A stretch of DNA of 64,000 nucleotides from Lachnospiraceae bacterium (GCA_015057585.1 SVEF01000002.1:1-64000); one strand, 5' to 3'; shown: positions 17,282 through 26,567, counted from the first letter of the stretch. Made by a program: numbers and translations. The notes: a model not told the origin generated them from the sequence alone.

Positions 17282-18325
17282 TTAGTGCAATTTTAATGAA
17301 AAGGAAAATGCTGCACCTGCATCGGGGGTGTTCCGGGCGGTGATTTCGCTGCCGTGTGCTTTGATAATGGCAGAGCACACAGAAAGGCCGATGCCCATAT
17401 TGCTGCGTCTGGAGTCTGCCGGAGCACCGGAGGCATCTGAAAAGCCGGTGAACAATTTATCTAATCGTTCTGCAGGAATGCCGCAGCCGTCATCGGTAAC
17501 GGTAAAGACGGCAGAATCTTCTGTGACGGTCACGGTTAACGATAGTGTTGTCATGCCCTTTGCATGGTCAACCGCGTTTTCTAAAATATTAATCAGTACC
17601 TGTTCAATTAGCATGGCGTCCATCGGAATGCTGATAAATTCTTCCGGGATTTCAACGATGACAGCCTGGTTTGGACAGCGCTTTTTAAATTTCACGAGAA
17701 CAGCGTCAATCAGCTCTTCCAGAACGGTTGGTGTCTTTTTGACCTGCACCTTTTCTCCGTCAATTCTTGTGACGGAAAGGAGGTTTTCTACCATACGGAT
17801 GAGCCATTCAGAATCGTCCTGCACCTTGGAGAGAAGTTCCATTTGCTGGTCTTTGTCCAGAGAGTCATAATTGTCGATAATCGCAGAACAAAATCCGTAA
17901 ATGGAAGTGAGTGGCGTCCGCAGGTCATGCGAAACGGCACGAAGCAGATTTGCGCGCATACGCTCACGTTCACTCTCTGCACGGGTCTTTTCCTGCTGCT
18001 TAATCTGAGTGGTCAGTGCACCGGTCATGACGGCAACAATGAGCATGACAATGGCAGAGGACAGACATTCCGGAGAAATCAGATCAAACGCATAATATGG
18101 GTATGTAAATGCATAGTTCACCGCAAGCACACTAAGAAGGGATGCGGTAATGCCCCAAAAGTATCCCTGGGTTTTTAAGGAAACTAAAAAAACACCAAGG
18201 ACAAAGATCATTGGTATCAATGTTTTTGTGTCGAATATTTCCTGCATCCAGATGTTTAGGAGCAGTAATAACACCAAGGTAACGATAGTAAAAATACCGT
18301 CTTGTAATTGTAGTTTATGTTTCAT
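17282..18325 (-). CDS. KdpD-like sensor histidine kinase, short form
   Basis: A 347-residue kinase with four membrane segments in the first ~110 residues, resembling the DUF4118 membrane part of KdpD. It has an H-box SHDLRTPLTSIYG near 135, an N-box NILENAVDHAKG, and G-boxes DDGCGIP and MGIGLSVC. It lacks the ~400-residue cytosolic KdpD sensor and universal-stress domains, so it begins directly with the membrane part. Start follows GGAG. It is the partner of the regulator directly downstream. Confidence 0.88.
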   Translation of the reverse strand: MKHKLQLQDGIFTIVTLVLLLLLNIWMQEIFDTKTLIPMIFVLGVFLVSLKTQGYFWGITASLLSVLAVNYAFTYPYYAFDLISPECLSSAIVMLIVAVMTGALTTQIKQQEKTRAESERERMRANLLRAVSHDLRTPLTSIYGFCSAIIDNYDSLDKDQQMELLSKVQDDSEWLIRMVENLLSVTRIDGEKVQVKKTPTVLEELIDAVLVKFKKRCPNQAVIVEIPEEFISIPMDAMLIEQVLINILENAVDHAKGMTTLSLTVTVTEDSAVFTVTDDGCGIPAERLDKLFTGFSDASGAPADSRRSNMGIGLSVCSAIIKAHGSEITARNTPDAGAAFSFSLKLH

Positions 18326-18434
18326 GAGAGTCTCCGGAAGAATAGTATCTTATCCTATTTATCATAACATAATTACTGTGCTTTTGATATGCCTTTTTCT
18401 GGTTTGAAGAAGATTCTTTACTGATTCTTAACCG

Positions 18435-18479
18435 AAAAAGGAAGCACCCCTGAGAGGTCAAGCCGGGGTGCTCCCTTTT
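18435..18479. terminator. Strong bidirectional terminator
   Basis: AAAAAGGaAGCACCCC, a loop of about 14 bases, then GGGGTGCTcCCTTTT. It lies downstream of the leftward desulfoferrodoxin gene and upstream of the kinase gene. Confidence 0.85.
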
Positions 18480-18525
18480 CATTAAGAGTAAGATGTTATA
18501 CTTCTGATTTTTCATGTCACAAAAC

Positions 18526-18894
18526 TTATTTCTTCCACAGTCCATGGAGGTTGCAGTATTCATAAGCACTCACAAACTCCTCGCCTTGTGCAAGTCGAAA
18601 CTCTGCATGCGGCTTATCTGTATGAGCTAATTTTACTCGCTGACTTCCTCTTGTGGTTTCGATGGCAATCCACTGAATATAATGTTCCTTTACCATTGGA
18701 TGTTCCACGGAACCTATGTCTACAGTCACCTTATCGCCTTCTATGGTAACAACCGGTATGTGCTTTTCGTGTGCTCCGTCGCTTGTTCCGGGCACAAGTT
18801 CTATCATCTTCTGACCACAACACATAACCGGGATACCGGTGTCGTTTACATATTCAATGATGTTTCCACAACGTTCGCATACGTAATATTTCAT
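18526..18894 (-). CDS. Desulfoferrodoxin (superoxide reductase)
   Basis: A 122-residue protein. The N-terminal desulforedoxin domain has CERCG (near residue 6) and CCGQKM (near 25). The neelaredoxin domain carries the histidines of HEKHIPVV and EHPMVKEHYIQWI and the C-terminal CNLHG, which together bind the catalytic iron. It reduces superoxide to peroxide in the cytosol of anaerobes. The ATG at 18894 is set by GGAGG ten bases upstream. It is transcribed alone and ends at the terminator 18435-18479. Confidence 0.93.
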   Translation of the reverse strand: MKYYVCERCGNIIEYVNDTGIPVMCCGQKMIELVPGTSDGAHEKHIPVVTIEGDKVTVDIGSVEHPMVKEHYIQWIAIETTRGSQRVKLAHTDKPHAEFRLAQGEEFVSAYEYCNLHGLWKK

Positions 18895-18948
18895 AATTGA
18901 AAATCCTCCAATAATAGTTTTAATCATAGTATCGACAAGAATATACTT

Positions 18949-19734
18949 TTAAATTCGTGATGATTTACGTGGTAAGTTTTGTTTCCTTAATATTTTAAAA
19001 ATAAGGGATATAAGCATCTCTACAGCAAAAAATATTGCGATATTTAAAAACGGCATAATATAAGGTGCGATATTTTCCGGAAGTATGTAAAAAGGGTCTC
19101 TTGTTGTAAAGAACCAGTTGAAGTTATTGGTATGTCCCCAAGCCTGTCCTGCATACAATGTATTTCCGAGAATTGCCCACAAGGTCATGGAAACCAGGAC
19201 TGCCAAGTCCCGGTACCGTAGTTTGCGGTCAAAGGTTACCTCATCAAACAGCAGTACCAGTAATCCGTATGCCGTCATCAGTCCGTGAAACAGCAACGTC
19301 TGAACCACCCGGTAAGAAAGCGGGTGTACCTGATACCACATGAGGCCAGCCGGATAAATCAGATAAACCAGATTGGAGATAAAACCAAGCAGTGCAAACT
19401 GTTGTCTGTATCGCCCCAAAAAGGTATTGTGTCTGCTCCAGAAACACATCACGCACATGGCGGTGCAGACATGAAACGGCAACTTCTCCACATCGATTTT
19501 TCCGTAAGCAAACGGCATGAGGAAAAAGTCGGCGATATATAAGCCGAAGGCACAATTTATCAATAGAGAGATTGTTTTCTGTACTATCCGCTTGTCTTTG
19601 TTTTTCAGAGATACAATTGTGATAATGATAGCAATAATTGCAATAATTAAATAAATCAAATGCCAAAGTCCAAAACACGAAAATACAGCGCCGCCCTTTT
19701 TGTCGGATAATACTTCACTGAAAAAAGCATACAT
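18949..19734 (-). CDS. YwaF-like integral membrane protein
   Basis: A 261-residue protein with about seven hydrophobic segments, starting near WHLIYLIIAIIAIIITIV and ending near FLNIAIFFAVEMLISLIFKIL. The motif around FHVCTAMCVMCFWSRHN and AGLMWYQVHPLSYR fits the YwaF (TIGR02206) family, whose function is unknown. GGAGG lies eight bases before ATG 19734. A TATAAT (19801-19806, minus strand) preceded by TGG is a likely -10. It lies 54 bases upstream of the desulfoferrodoxin gene, so the two may be co-transcribed. Confidence 0.75.
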   Translation of the reverse strand: MYAFFSEVLSDKKGGAVFSCFGLWHLIYLIIAIIAIIITIVSLKNKDKRIVQKTISLLINCAFGLYIADFFLMPFAYGKIDVEKLPFHVCTAMCVMCFWSRHNTFLGRYRQQFALLGFISNLVYLIYPAGLMWYQVHPLSYRVVQTLLFHGLMTAYGLLVLLFDEVTFDRKLRYRDLAVLVSMTLWAILGNTLYAGQAWGHTNNFNWFFTTRDPFYILPENIAPYIMPFLNIAIFFAVEMLISLIFKILRKQNLPRKSSRI

Positions 19735-19806
19735 ATTGAATACCTCCATATATTATCGGGAAAGTTGCTCAAATTAGATTCATAATTCTGTACGTTTCCT
19801 ATTATA

Positions 19807-20174
19807 CCACATTTGGGAGAGGACAGAAGAACAATTTGATTGTATAGGTTATCTGAAGAGTTGTGGAGAGAGCAGAATTATACGTATATTAGTTTTTTGA
19901 AAATAAAACATACAAAAAGAAGGGGATAACCGGTAGGGAAGTCGGGTTTTATATGTATAGGGAAAGATTACGAAGAAATAGTACATAATTTGAGCGTTTT
20001 ATGTATATATGAGAAAGGTTTATTCCATATACATACAAAATACGTGTAAAACGGGAGAGAAATGAGAGTGGAAGCGAAATGTTGTATCTATTTTAATGAA
20101 AAAATACAAATACAGATAAAATTCCGTGCGTCGAATATCAAGAAGGTGTGTAAAACAAAAACACAAAGGAAAAC
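19807..20174. other. AT-rich intergenic region without recognisable gene
   Basis: About 370 bases with no convincing coding frame, no long inverted repeat and no tRNA-like fold that I can see. The sequence is unusually rich in ATGTATA/TATACAT words. It separates the leftward YwaF-like gene from the 3' end of the leftward pyruvate:ferredoxin oxidoreductase gene. Confidence 0.6.
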
Positions 20175-20207
20175 ACAACAAAACAGGGCCCCCAAATGGG
20201 AGCCCTG
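20175..20207 (-). terminator. Terminator of the pyruvate:ferredoxin oxidoreductase gene
   Basis: On the minus strand CAGGGCTCCC-atttg-GGGGCCCTG is followed by TTTTGTTGTG. It lies about 25 bases after the stop codon of the oxidoreductase gene. Confidence 0.8.
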
Positions 20208-20229
20208 CAATTGGTTTTAAGCTATTGAA

Positions 20230-23200
20230 TTACTTCTCAGCCTTCTTAACTAATGCCTCGTACTTAGCCTGAGCATCCTTTTCAGCCTTCTCGAAGAGGT
20301 AAGCAGCACGCTCTGGGTTAGAACGGGAAAGTCTGTTGTAACGAACCTCGGATTCGATGAATTCCTTGTAGCTTGCTGTAGGAGCCTTGGAATCCAACTG
20401 GAATGGATTCTCACCAGCTTCTGCACGGCGAGGGTCGAAACGGAACAGGTGCCAGTAACCGGAAGCAACTGCGTTCTTTTCTTCTGTCTGAGCATTCTTC
20501 ATACCGCCCTTGATACCATGGTTGATACATGGAGCGTAAGCGATGATGAGGGATGGACCCGGATAGCTTTCAGCTTCAGCGATAGCCTTTACGCACTGTG
20601 CGTAGTCAGCACCCTGAGCAATCTGAGCAACGTATACATAACCGTAGCTCATTGCAATAGCAGCGAGGTCTTTCTTCTTAACTTCCTTACCGGCTGCTGC
20701 GAACTGAGCGATAGCACCGGTAGGAGTAGCCTTGGAGGACTGACCGCCTGTATTGGAGTAAACTTCGGTATCGAATACCATTACGTTAACATCCTGGTTG
20801 GAAGCGAGTACGTGGTCTACACCGCCGTAACCGATATCGTATGCCCAACCGTCACCACCAAAGATCCACTGGCTCTTCTTAGCAGCGAAATCCTTGTTAG
20901 CGAGGATGTACTTTCTGTCTTCATTGTCACATCCGCAAGCTTCTAATGCAGCAATAAGCTTCTTAGTAGCAGGAGCGTTTAATGTGGAAGAATTCTGTGT
21001 TTCAAGGTACTCAGCTAATGCAGCCTTAACGTCATCCTTTTCAGCAACAGCCTGAAGTCTGGTAGCGGCATCGATGATGCGCTTTCTTAATGCCTTCTGA
21101 GCCATCTGCATACCTAAACCAAATTCAGCGTTATCCTCGAATAAGGAGTTAGCCCAAGCAGGACCCTGGCCCTTCTTGTTGATGGTGTATGGGTTGGATG
21201 GAGAAGAACCGCCCCAGATGGAGGAACATCCTGTAGCATTTGCAATGTACATTCTGTCACCGAATAACTGGGTAACTAACTTAGCGTAAGGTGTTTCACC
21301 ACAACCTGCACAAGCACCGGAGAACTCAAGGTATGGCTGCTTGAACTGGGAACCCTTAACGGTAGTTTCTTTGAACTTCTCTAATACATCAGCAGGAGTT
21401 TCTAATGTTACACCGTAATCGAATAACTTCTGAGCTTCTAACTGTGTTTCAAGACCTTCCATAGTAAGAGCCTTTTCGCCCTTCTTGCCAGGACATACGT
21501 TTACACAGGAACCACATCCGGTACAGTCAAGAACGGATACGGAGATAGCAAACTTCTTACCAGGCATACCTGTTAAGTCTAAGGTTGTCTTAGCAGGAGC
21601 GTTAGCAGCTTCTTCCTCTGCCATTGCAACCGGACGGATACAAGCGTGAGGACATACATAGGAACAGAAGTTACACTGGATACAATTTTCGGAATTCCAA
21701 GCAGGAACGTCAATAGCGATACCACGCTTCTCGTATGCTGCGGAACCGGATGGAGTTGTACCGTCTACATAATCAAGGAATGCAGAAACAGGGAGGCTGT
21801 TACCGTCCTGAGCATTGATCTTAGCCTGTACTCTGTTTACATAGCCGAGAACATCTGCATTACCGTGTGTTTGAGTAATGGTTAAGTCTTCGTCTTCTGC
21901 GTTCTTCCAGGATTCCGGAATCTGGATTTCAACTACGCTGTCAACACCACGGTCAATAGCGTCGTGGTTCATCTTAACGATAGCGTCACCCTTCTTGGAA
22001 TAGGAAGCTGTAGCAGCGTCCTTCATATACTTCACAGCGTCTTCAATCGGAATAATGTTAGCAAGCTTGAAGAATGCAGCCTGGAGGATAGTATTGATAC
22101 GTCCGCCGAGACCGACTTCCTTACCGATCTGGATACCGTTAATGGTGTAGAACTTGATGTTGTGCTCTGCCATGTAACGCTTAGCCTGACCAGGTAACTG
22201 CTTTTCTAACTCGTCCATATCCCAAGCACAGTTCAATAAGAATGTACCGCCATCCTTAAGATCCTGAACCATGTTGTACTTTCTTACGTAAGCTGGTGTA
22301 TGACAAGCTACGAAGTCTGCCTTATTAATAAGGTATGTGGACTGAATCTTCTTGTCACCGAAACGTAAGTGGGAAATGGTAACACCACCGGACTTCTTGG
22401 AGTCATAATCAAAGTAAGCCTGAGCATACTTATCTGTATGGTCACCGATAATCTTGATGGAGTTCTTGTTTGCACCTACAGTACCGTCTGCACCAAGACC
22501 CCAGAACTTACATGCTGTAGTTCCTTCCGGAGCGGTAACAGGGTTTTCTGTGATGTCAAGGGATAAATGAGTAACATCATCCACAATACCTAATGTGAAG
22601 AGTGCCTTCTCTGTGTTGTGGAATGCTGCGATAATCTGAGCAGGAGTAGTATCCTTGGAGGAAAGACCATAACGTCCGCTGAATACAGGAACATTGTGGA
22701 ACTTGGATCCCTTTAATGCAGCTACTACATCGAGGTATAATGGCTCACCGAGAGCACCCGGTTCCTTGGTTCTGTCGAGAACGGAGATTCTCTTAACAGT
22801 ATCAGGAAGCGCATCGATTAAGTGCTTTGCGGAGAATGGTCTGTAGAGACGAACCTTAACAACGCCGACCTTTTCGCCACGAGCTAATAAGAAGTCGATA
22901 GTTTCGTCGATGGTGTCACATACAGAACCCATAGCAACGATAACGCTTTCAGCGTCAGCAGCACCGTAGTAGTTGAATAACTTATAATCGGTACCGATCT
23001 TTGCGTTCACCTTGTCCATATACTGCTCAACGATTGCAGGAAGTGCATCGTAGTACTGGTTACAAGCTTCTCTTGCCTGGAAGAATACGTCGGAGTTCTG
23101 TGCAGTACCTCTCTGAACAGGATGTTCAGGGTTTAATGCACGGCGACGGAATGCATCAACTGCATCCATGTTGCACATATCCTTTAAGTCTTCGTAATCC

Positions 23201-23757
23201 CAGATCTGAATCTTCTGGATTTCGTGGGAAGTACGGAAACCGTCAAAGAAGTGAAGGAAAGGAACACGGCCTTCGATAGCTGCTAAGTGAGCAACAGCAC
23301 CAAGGTCCATAACTTCCTGAACGCTTCCGGAACAAAGCATAGCAAAACCGGTCTGACGGCATGCATAAACGTCGGAGTGGTCACCAAAGATGGATAATGC
23401 GTGGCTTGCTAAGGTACGAGCTGTTACGTGAATAACGCCCGGAAGAAGCTCACCGGCAATCTTATACATGTTTGGAATCATGAGAAGTAAGCCCTGGGAT
23501 GCAGTGTAAGTGGTTGTTAAAGCACCAGCCTGTAAGGAACCGTGAACGGCACCTGCTGCACCTGCTTCGGACTGCATTTCGGTTAACATTACTTCGTGAC
23601 CGAAGATGTTCTTTCTGCCTTCTGTAGCCCACTGGTCTGTGTAGTCGGCCATTGGGGAGGAAGGAGTGATCGGATAGATCGCTGCAACGTCAGTAAACGC
23701 GTAGGACACGTGAGCCGCTGCGGTATTACCATCCATAGTTTTGAATTTTCTTGCCAT
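20230..23757 (-). CDS. nifJ: Pyruvate:ferredoxin (flavodoxin) oxidoreductase, single-chain
   Basis: A 1175-residue homodimeric-type enzyme that oxidises pyruvate with CoA to acetyl-CoA and CO2, reducing ferredoxin. Domains in order: an N-terminal pyrimidine domain (YPITPSSPMADYTDQWA), a CoA/transketolase-like region, a gamma-type domain, two 4Fe-4S motifs (CIQCNFCSYVCP and CTGCGSCVNVCP, near residues 690-750), and the thiamine diphosphate domain (GDGWAYDIGYGG near 980). Cysteines of the proximal cluster are seen in SGACAGCGETPY. AGGAGGGC precedes the start. It is monocistronic and is expected to be a main energy enzyme of a strict anaerobe. Confidence 0.96.
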   Translation of the reverse strand: MARKFKTMDGNTAAAHVSYAFTDVAAIYPITPSSPMADYTDQWATEGRKNIFGHEVMLTEMQSEAGAAGAVHGSLQAGALTTTYTASQGLLLMIPNMYKIAGELLPGVIHVTARTLASHALSIFGDHSDVYACRQTGFAMLCSGSVQEVMDLGAVAHLAAIEGRVPFLHFFDGFRTSHEIQKIQIWDYEDLKDMCNMDAVDAFRRRALNPEHPVQRGTAQNSDVFFQAREACNQYYDALPAIVEQYMDKVNAKIGTDYKLFNYYGAADAESVIVAMGSVCDTIDETIDFLLARGEKVGVVKVRLYRPFSAKHLIDALPDTVKRISVLDRTKEPGALGEPLYLDVVAALKGSKFHNVPVFSGRYGLSSKDTTPAQIIAAFHNTEKALFTLGIVDDVTHLSLDITENPVTAPEGTTACKFWGLGADGTVGANKNSIKIIGDHTDKYAQAYFDYDSKKSGGVTISHLRFGDKKIQSTYLINKADFVACHTPAYVRKYNMVQDLKDGGTFLLNCAWDMDELEKQLPGQAKRYMAEHNIKFYTINGIQIGKEVGLGGRINTILQAAFFKLANIIPIEDAVKYMKDAATASYSKKGDAIVKMNHDAIDRGVDSVVEIQIPESWKNAEDEDLTITQTHGNADVLGYVNRVQAKINAQDGNSLPVSAFLDYVDGTTPSGSAAYEKRGIAIDVPAWNSENCIQCNFCSYVCPHACIRPVAMAEEEAANAPAKTTLDLTGMPGKKFAISVSVLDCTGCGSCVNVCPGKKGEKALTMEGLETQLEAQKLFDYGVTLETPADVLEKFKETTVKGSQFKQPYLEFSGACAGCGETPYAKLVTQLFGDRMYIANATGCSSIWGGSSPSNPYTINKKGQGPAWANSLFEDNAEFGLGMQMAQKALRKRIIDAATRLQAVAEKDDVKAALAEYLETQNSSTLNAPATKKLIAALEACGCDNEDRKYILANKDFAAKKSQWIFGGDGWAYDIGYGGVDHVLASNQDVNVMVFDTEVYSNTGGQSSKATPTGAIAQFAAAGKEVKKKDLAAIAMSYGYVYVAQIAQGADYAQCVKAIAEAESYPGPSLIIAYAPCINHGIKGGMKNAQTEEKNAVASGYWHLFRFDPRRAEAGENPFQLDSKAPTASYKEFIESEVRYNRLSRSNPERAAYLFEKAEKDAQAKYEALVKKAEK

Positions 23758-23858
23758 GTGATAAAGCCCTCCTATTTATAATAGAATTTTAAAAATTATG
23801 ATACCATGAAAATGTTATAATATATTGCATATTTCTTTCATATATCATACCAACCTAC

Positions 23859-23887
23859 AGTGTAACACTTCTATTAAAAAGTGTAAA
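23859..23887 (-). promoter_or_regulatory. Possible promoter of the pyruvate:ferredoxin oxidoreductase gene
   Basis: On the minus strand TTTACA (23882-23887), 17 bases, TACACT (23859-23864). The palindrome AGTGTAACACT overlaps the -10 and could be an operator. The leader would be about 95 bases. Confidence 0.45.
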
Positions 23888-23938
23888 GTCCAAGTTATCT
23901 GAAATTGAGAAAAAAATATTACCTTGGAATTTTTTTGT

Positions 23939-23967
23939 TTGACAAAGTAAAAACTATGGTCTATAAT
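23939..23967 (+). promoter_or_regulatory. Full-consensus promoter of greA
   Basis: TTGACA (23939-23944), exactly 17 bases, TATAAT (23962-23967): perfect match at both boxes. Transcription should start near 23975, about 140 bases before greA. Confidence 0.92.
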
Positions 23968-23985
23968 ACTAGGACACTAGATATA

Positions 23986-24075
23986 ATGAATAAAATGGCA
24001 GAAGGAACCGCCGTGAAATCATGGCATCGCGCTCTACTAGTTAATAGGGGCGCAATATTTTTTTGCTTTTTGTAA
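23986..24075 (+). CDS. Possible 29-codon leader ORF ahead of greA
   Basis: ATG 23986 to TAA 24073 reads a 29-residue peptide, MNKMAEGTAVKSWHR... ending FFCFL. It spans the terminator hairpin in the greA leader, the geometry of a leader peptide whose translation could affect termination. The ribosome site is poor (AGGA about 12 bases upstream) and there is no run of one regulatory codon, so it may be chance. Confidence 0.25.
   Translation: MNKMAEGTAVKSWHRALLVNRGAIFFCFL
24029..24065 (+). terminator. Terminator (attenuator) inside the greA leader
   Basis: GCGCTCT (24029-24035), a loop of about 11 bases, AGGGGCGC (24046-24053), then AATATTTTTTT. It lies about 55 bases after the predicted transcription start and 50 before greA, so much transcription should stop as a ~90-base RNA. 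Confidence 0.7.
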
Positions 24076-24116
24076 AAGTAAAAAGGCTATCTTATTAGAG
24101 AAAGGAATTATGGGAA

Positions 24117-24599
24117 ATGGCAGCAAAAAAGAACATCATGACGTATGAAGGTCTGAAAAAATTAGAGGATGAATTACAGGATTTAAAAGTAAACAGACGT
24201 CAGGAGGTTGCTCAGAAAATCAGAGAGGCGAGAGAACAGGGGGACCTTTCCGAGAATGCAGAATATGATGCAGCAAAGGATGAGCAGAGAGATATCGAGG
24301 CAAGAATCGAAGAACTCGAAAAGATTTTAAAGAATGCAGAAGTTATTGATGAAGATGATGTGGCAATTGATGCAATCAGCGTTGGTTGTTGCGTTACTTT
24401 ATTGGATGTAGAATTTGACGATGAGATGAAGTTTAAAATCGTTGGTTCCACAGAAGCAAACAGTTTAAAGGGTTACATTTCCAACGAATCCCCAATCGGT
24501 CAGGCGCTGCTTGGTAAGAAGAAGGGCGATATCGTGGAAGTAGAATCTCCTGCAGGTGCGATTCAGTACAAGATTATGGAAATTGAACGTTCCATCTAA
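24117..24599 (+). CDS. greA: Transcription elongation factor GreA
   Basis: A 160-residue protein of standard length. The N-terminal antiparallel coiled coil carries the acidic tip (SENAEYDAAKDEQ near residues 42-54) that reaches into the RNA polymerase channel to trigger transcript cleavage. The C-terminal FKBP-like domain includes ISNESPIGQALLGKKKGD. Start 24117 has AAGGAA nine bases upstream. lysS follows at 24 bases, a greA-lysS pair common in Firmicutes. Confidence 0.96.
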   Translation: MAAKKNIMTYEGLKKLEDELQDLKVNRRQEVAQKIREAREQGDLSENAEYDAAKDEQRDIEARIEELEKILKNAEVIDEDDVAIDAISVGCCVTLLDVEFDDEMKFKIVGSTEANSLKGYISNESPIGQALLGKKKGDIVEVESPAGAIQYKIMEIERSI

Positions 24600-24623
24600 T
24601 AATAAGGAAGGAAGTAAGAGACC

Positions 24624-26552
24624 GTGGCAGATGAAGTAAAGAACACACAGAATGTACAGGAACAGGATTTGAACCAGTTATTAAAGGTAAGAAGAGAAAA
24701 GCTTGCAAATTTACAGGAAGCAGGCAGAGACCCGTTCCAGATTACAAAGTATGATGTAACACATCACAGCGTTGAGATTAAAGAAAAGTTTGAAGAGTTA
24801 CAGGGAAAGACCGTTTCTATCGCAGGACGTCTGATGTCCAAGCGTGTGATGGGTAAAGCGTCCTTCTGTAACGTACAGGATAAGCCGGGCAACATCCAGG
24901 TTTATGTGGCAAGAGACAGCATCGGGGAAGAACCATACGCAGATTTTAAGAAGTTCGACGTGGGTGATATCGTAGGTATCGAAGGTGAAGTATTCGAGAC
25001 CAAGACCGGTGAAAAGTCCATTCATGCTGCAAAGGTGACTTTGCTTTCGAAGAGCCTTCAGATTCTGCCGGAAAAGTACCACGGTTTAACAAATACAGAT
25101 ATCCGTTACCGTCAGAGATATACGGACCTTATCATGAATCCGGAAGTAAAGGATACGTTTGTAAAGCGTTCCAAGATTATCAGCAAAATCCGCCAGTACT
25201 TAGATGCAAGAGATTTCATGGAAGTAGAAACTCCAATGTTAGTTGCAAATGCAGGTGGTGCAGCGGCAAGACCGTTCGTGACACATTACAATGCACTGGA
25301 TGAAGATGTTAAGCTTAGAATTTCCCTTGAATTATATTTAAAGAGACTGATTGTCGGTGGTTTGGAGCGTGTATATGAAATCGGCCGTGTATTCCGTAAT
25401 GAAGGTCTGGATACCAGACACAATCCGGAATTCACCCTGATGGAGTTATATCAGGCATACACAGACTATTACGGCATGATGGATTTAACGGAAGATATGT
25501 TCCGTTACCTGGCACAGGAGGTTTGCGGAACGACTGTAATTCAGTATGGTCCACACACCATTGACCTTGGCAAGCCGTTTGAACGTCTTACGATGATTGA
25601 AGCAGTTAAGAAGTATTCCGGCGTTGACTTTGATGCCATCGCTGACACGGCAGAGGCAAAGAAGATTGCGGATGAAAAGGGCGTTCATTACGAAGAGCGT
25701 CACGCAAAGGGCGATATTTTGAACCTCTTCTTCGAAGAGTTCGTAGAAGAGCACTTAATCCAGCCAACCTTTATTATGGACCATCCGATTGAGATTTCTC
25801 CTTTAACCAAGAAGAAACCGGACAAGGAAGGCTATGTAGAGCGTTTTGAATTGTTTATCAATACTTGGGAAATGTGTAATGCATATTCTGAATTAAATGA
25901 TCCGATTGACCAGCGTGAGCGTTTCAAGGCACAGGAAGCGGCTTTGGCAGCAGGTGACGAAGAAGCGAACACCACAGACGAGGATTTCTTAAATGCACTG
26001 GAAATCGGTATGCCTCCGACAGGCGGTATCGGTTACGGTATCGACAGACTTGTTATGTTGTTAACCGACAGTCCTGCTATCAGAGATGTACTTTTGTTCC
26101 CAACGATGAAGAGTTTGGATGGCGGAAACAAGAAGTCCGAGACAAAGGAAGAAGTTGCAGAAGTAAATGAAGTCATCGATTTCTCCAAGGTAGAAATCGA
26201 ACCGCTCTTTGCAGATTGCGTAGATTTCGAGACATTTTCCAAGTCCGACTTCAGAGCAGTAAAGGTTAAGGAATGCATTGCAGTGCCAAAGAGCAAGAAG
26301 CTCCTTCAGTTCACACTGGATGACGGTACCGGCACAGACCGCACCATTTTAAGCGGTATCCACGAGTTCTATGAGCCGGAAGAATTAGTTGGCAAGACTT
26401 TGGTTGCTATCACAAACTTACCACCACGTGCGATGATGGGAATTGAATCCTGCGGTATGTTATTATCCGCAGTACACAGTGAAGAAGGCGTTGAAAAGTT
26501 GAACCTTCTTATGGTAAGCAATAAGATTCCGGCAGGTGCGAAGTTATACTAA
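24624..26552 (+). CDS. lysS: Lysyl-tRNA synthetase (class II) with C-terminal tRNA-binding domain
   Basis: A 642-residue protein; ordinary LysRS is about 490-500. An N-terminal OB-fold anticodon-binding domain (residues ~55-165) is followed by the class II core: IRYRQRYTDL (motif 1 region), HNPEFTLMELYQAYTDY (motif 2) and GGIGYGIDRLVMLLTD (motif 3). After about residue 530 comes an added OB-fold of the EMAPII/MetRS-C type (FRAVKVKECIAVPKSKKLL, then LPPRAMMGIESCGMLL). Start is GTG 24624 with AAGGAAG upstream. The extra domain probably strengthens tRNA binding (inference). Confidence 0.95.
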   Translation: MADEVKNTQNVQEQDLNQLLKVRREKLANLQEAGRDPFQITKYDVTHHSVEIKEKFEELQGKTVSIAGRLMSKRVMGKASFCNVQDKPGNIQVYVARDSIGEEPYADFKKFDVGDIVGIEGEVFETKTGEKSIHAAKVTLLSKSLQILPEKYHGLTNTDIRYRQRYTDLIMNPEVKDTFVKRSKIISKIRQYLDARDFMEVETPMLVANAGGAAARPFVTHYNALDEDVKLRISLELYLKRLIVGGLERVYEIGRVFRNEGLDTRHNPEFTLMELYQAYTDYYGMMDLTEDMFRYLAQEVCGTTVIQYGPHTIDLGKPFERLTMIEAVKKYSGVDFDAIADTAEAKKIADEKGVHYEERHAKGDILNLFFEEFVEEHLIQPTFIMDHPIEISPLTKKKPDKEGYVERFELFINTWEMCNAYSELNDPIDQRERFKAQEAALAAGDEEANTTDEDFLNALEIGMPPTGGIGYGIDRLVMLLTDSPAIRDVLLFPTMKSLDGGNKKSETKEEVAEVNEVIDFSKVEIEPLFADCVDFETFSKSDFRAVKVKECIAVPKSKKLLQFTLDDGTGTDRTILSGIHEFYEPEELVGKTLVAITNLPPRAMMGIESCGMLLSAVHSEEGVEKLNLLMVSNKIPAGAKLY

Positions 26553-26567
26553 GAAGTAAAATAAGTA

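Noticed and set aside
20062-20217. 51-codon reading frame MRVEAKCCIYFNEK... on the plus strand
   Set aside because: It runs through the terminator of the pyruvate:ferredoxin oxidoreductase gene, has only a mediocre ribosome site and a composition unlike a protein (many Lys/Gln/Thr near the end).
21646-22566. Plus-strand frames opposite the pyruvate:ferredoxin oxidoreductase gene
   Set aside because: Antisense shadows of a strongly supported gene; no promoters or ribosome sites.
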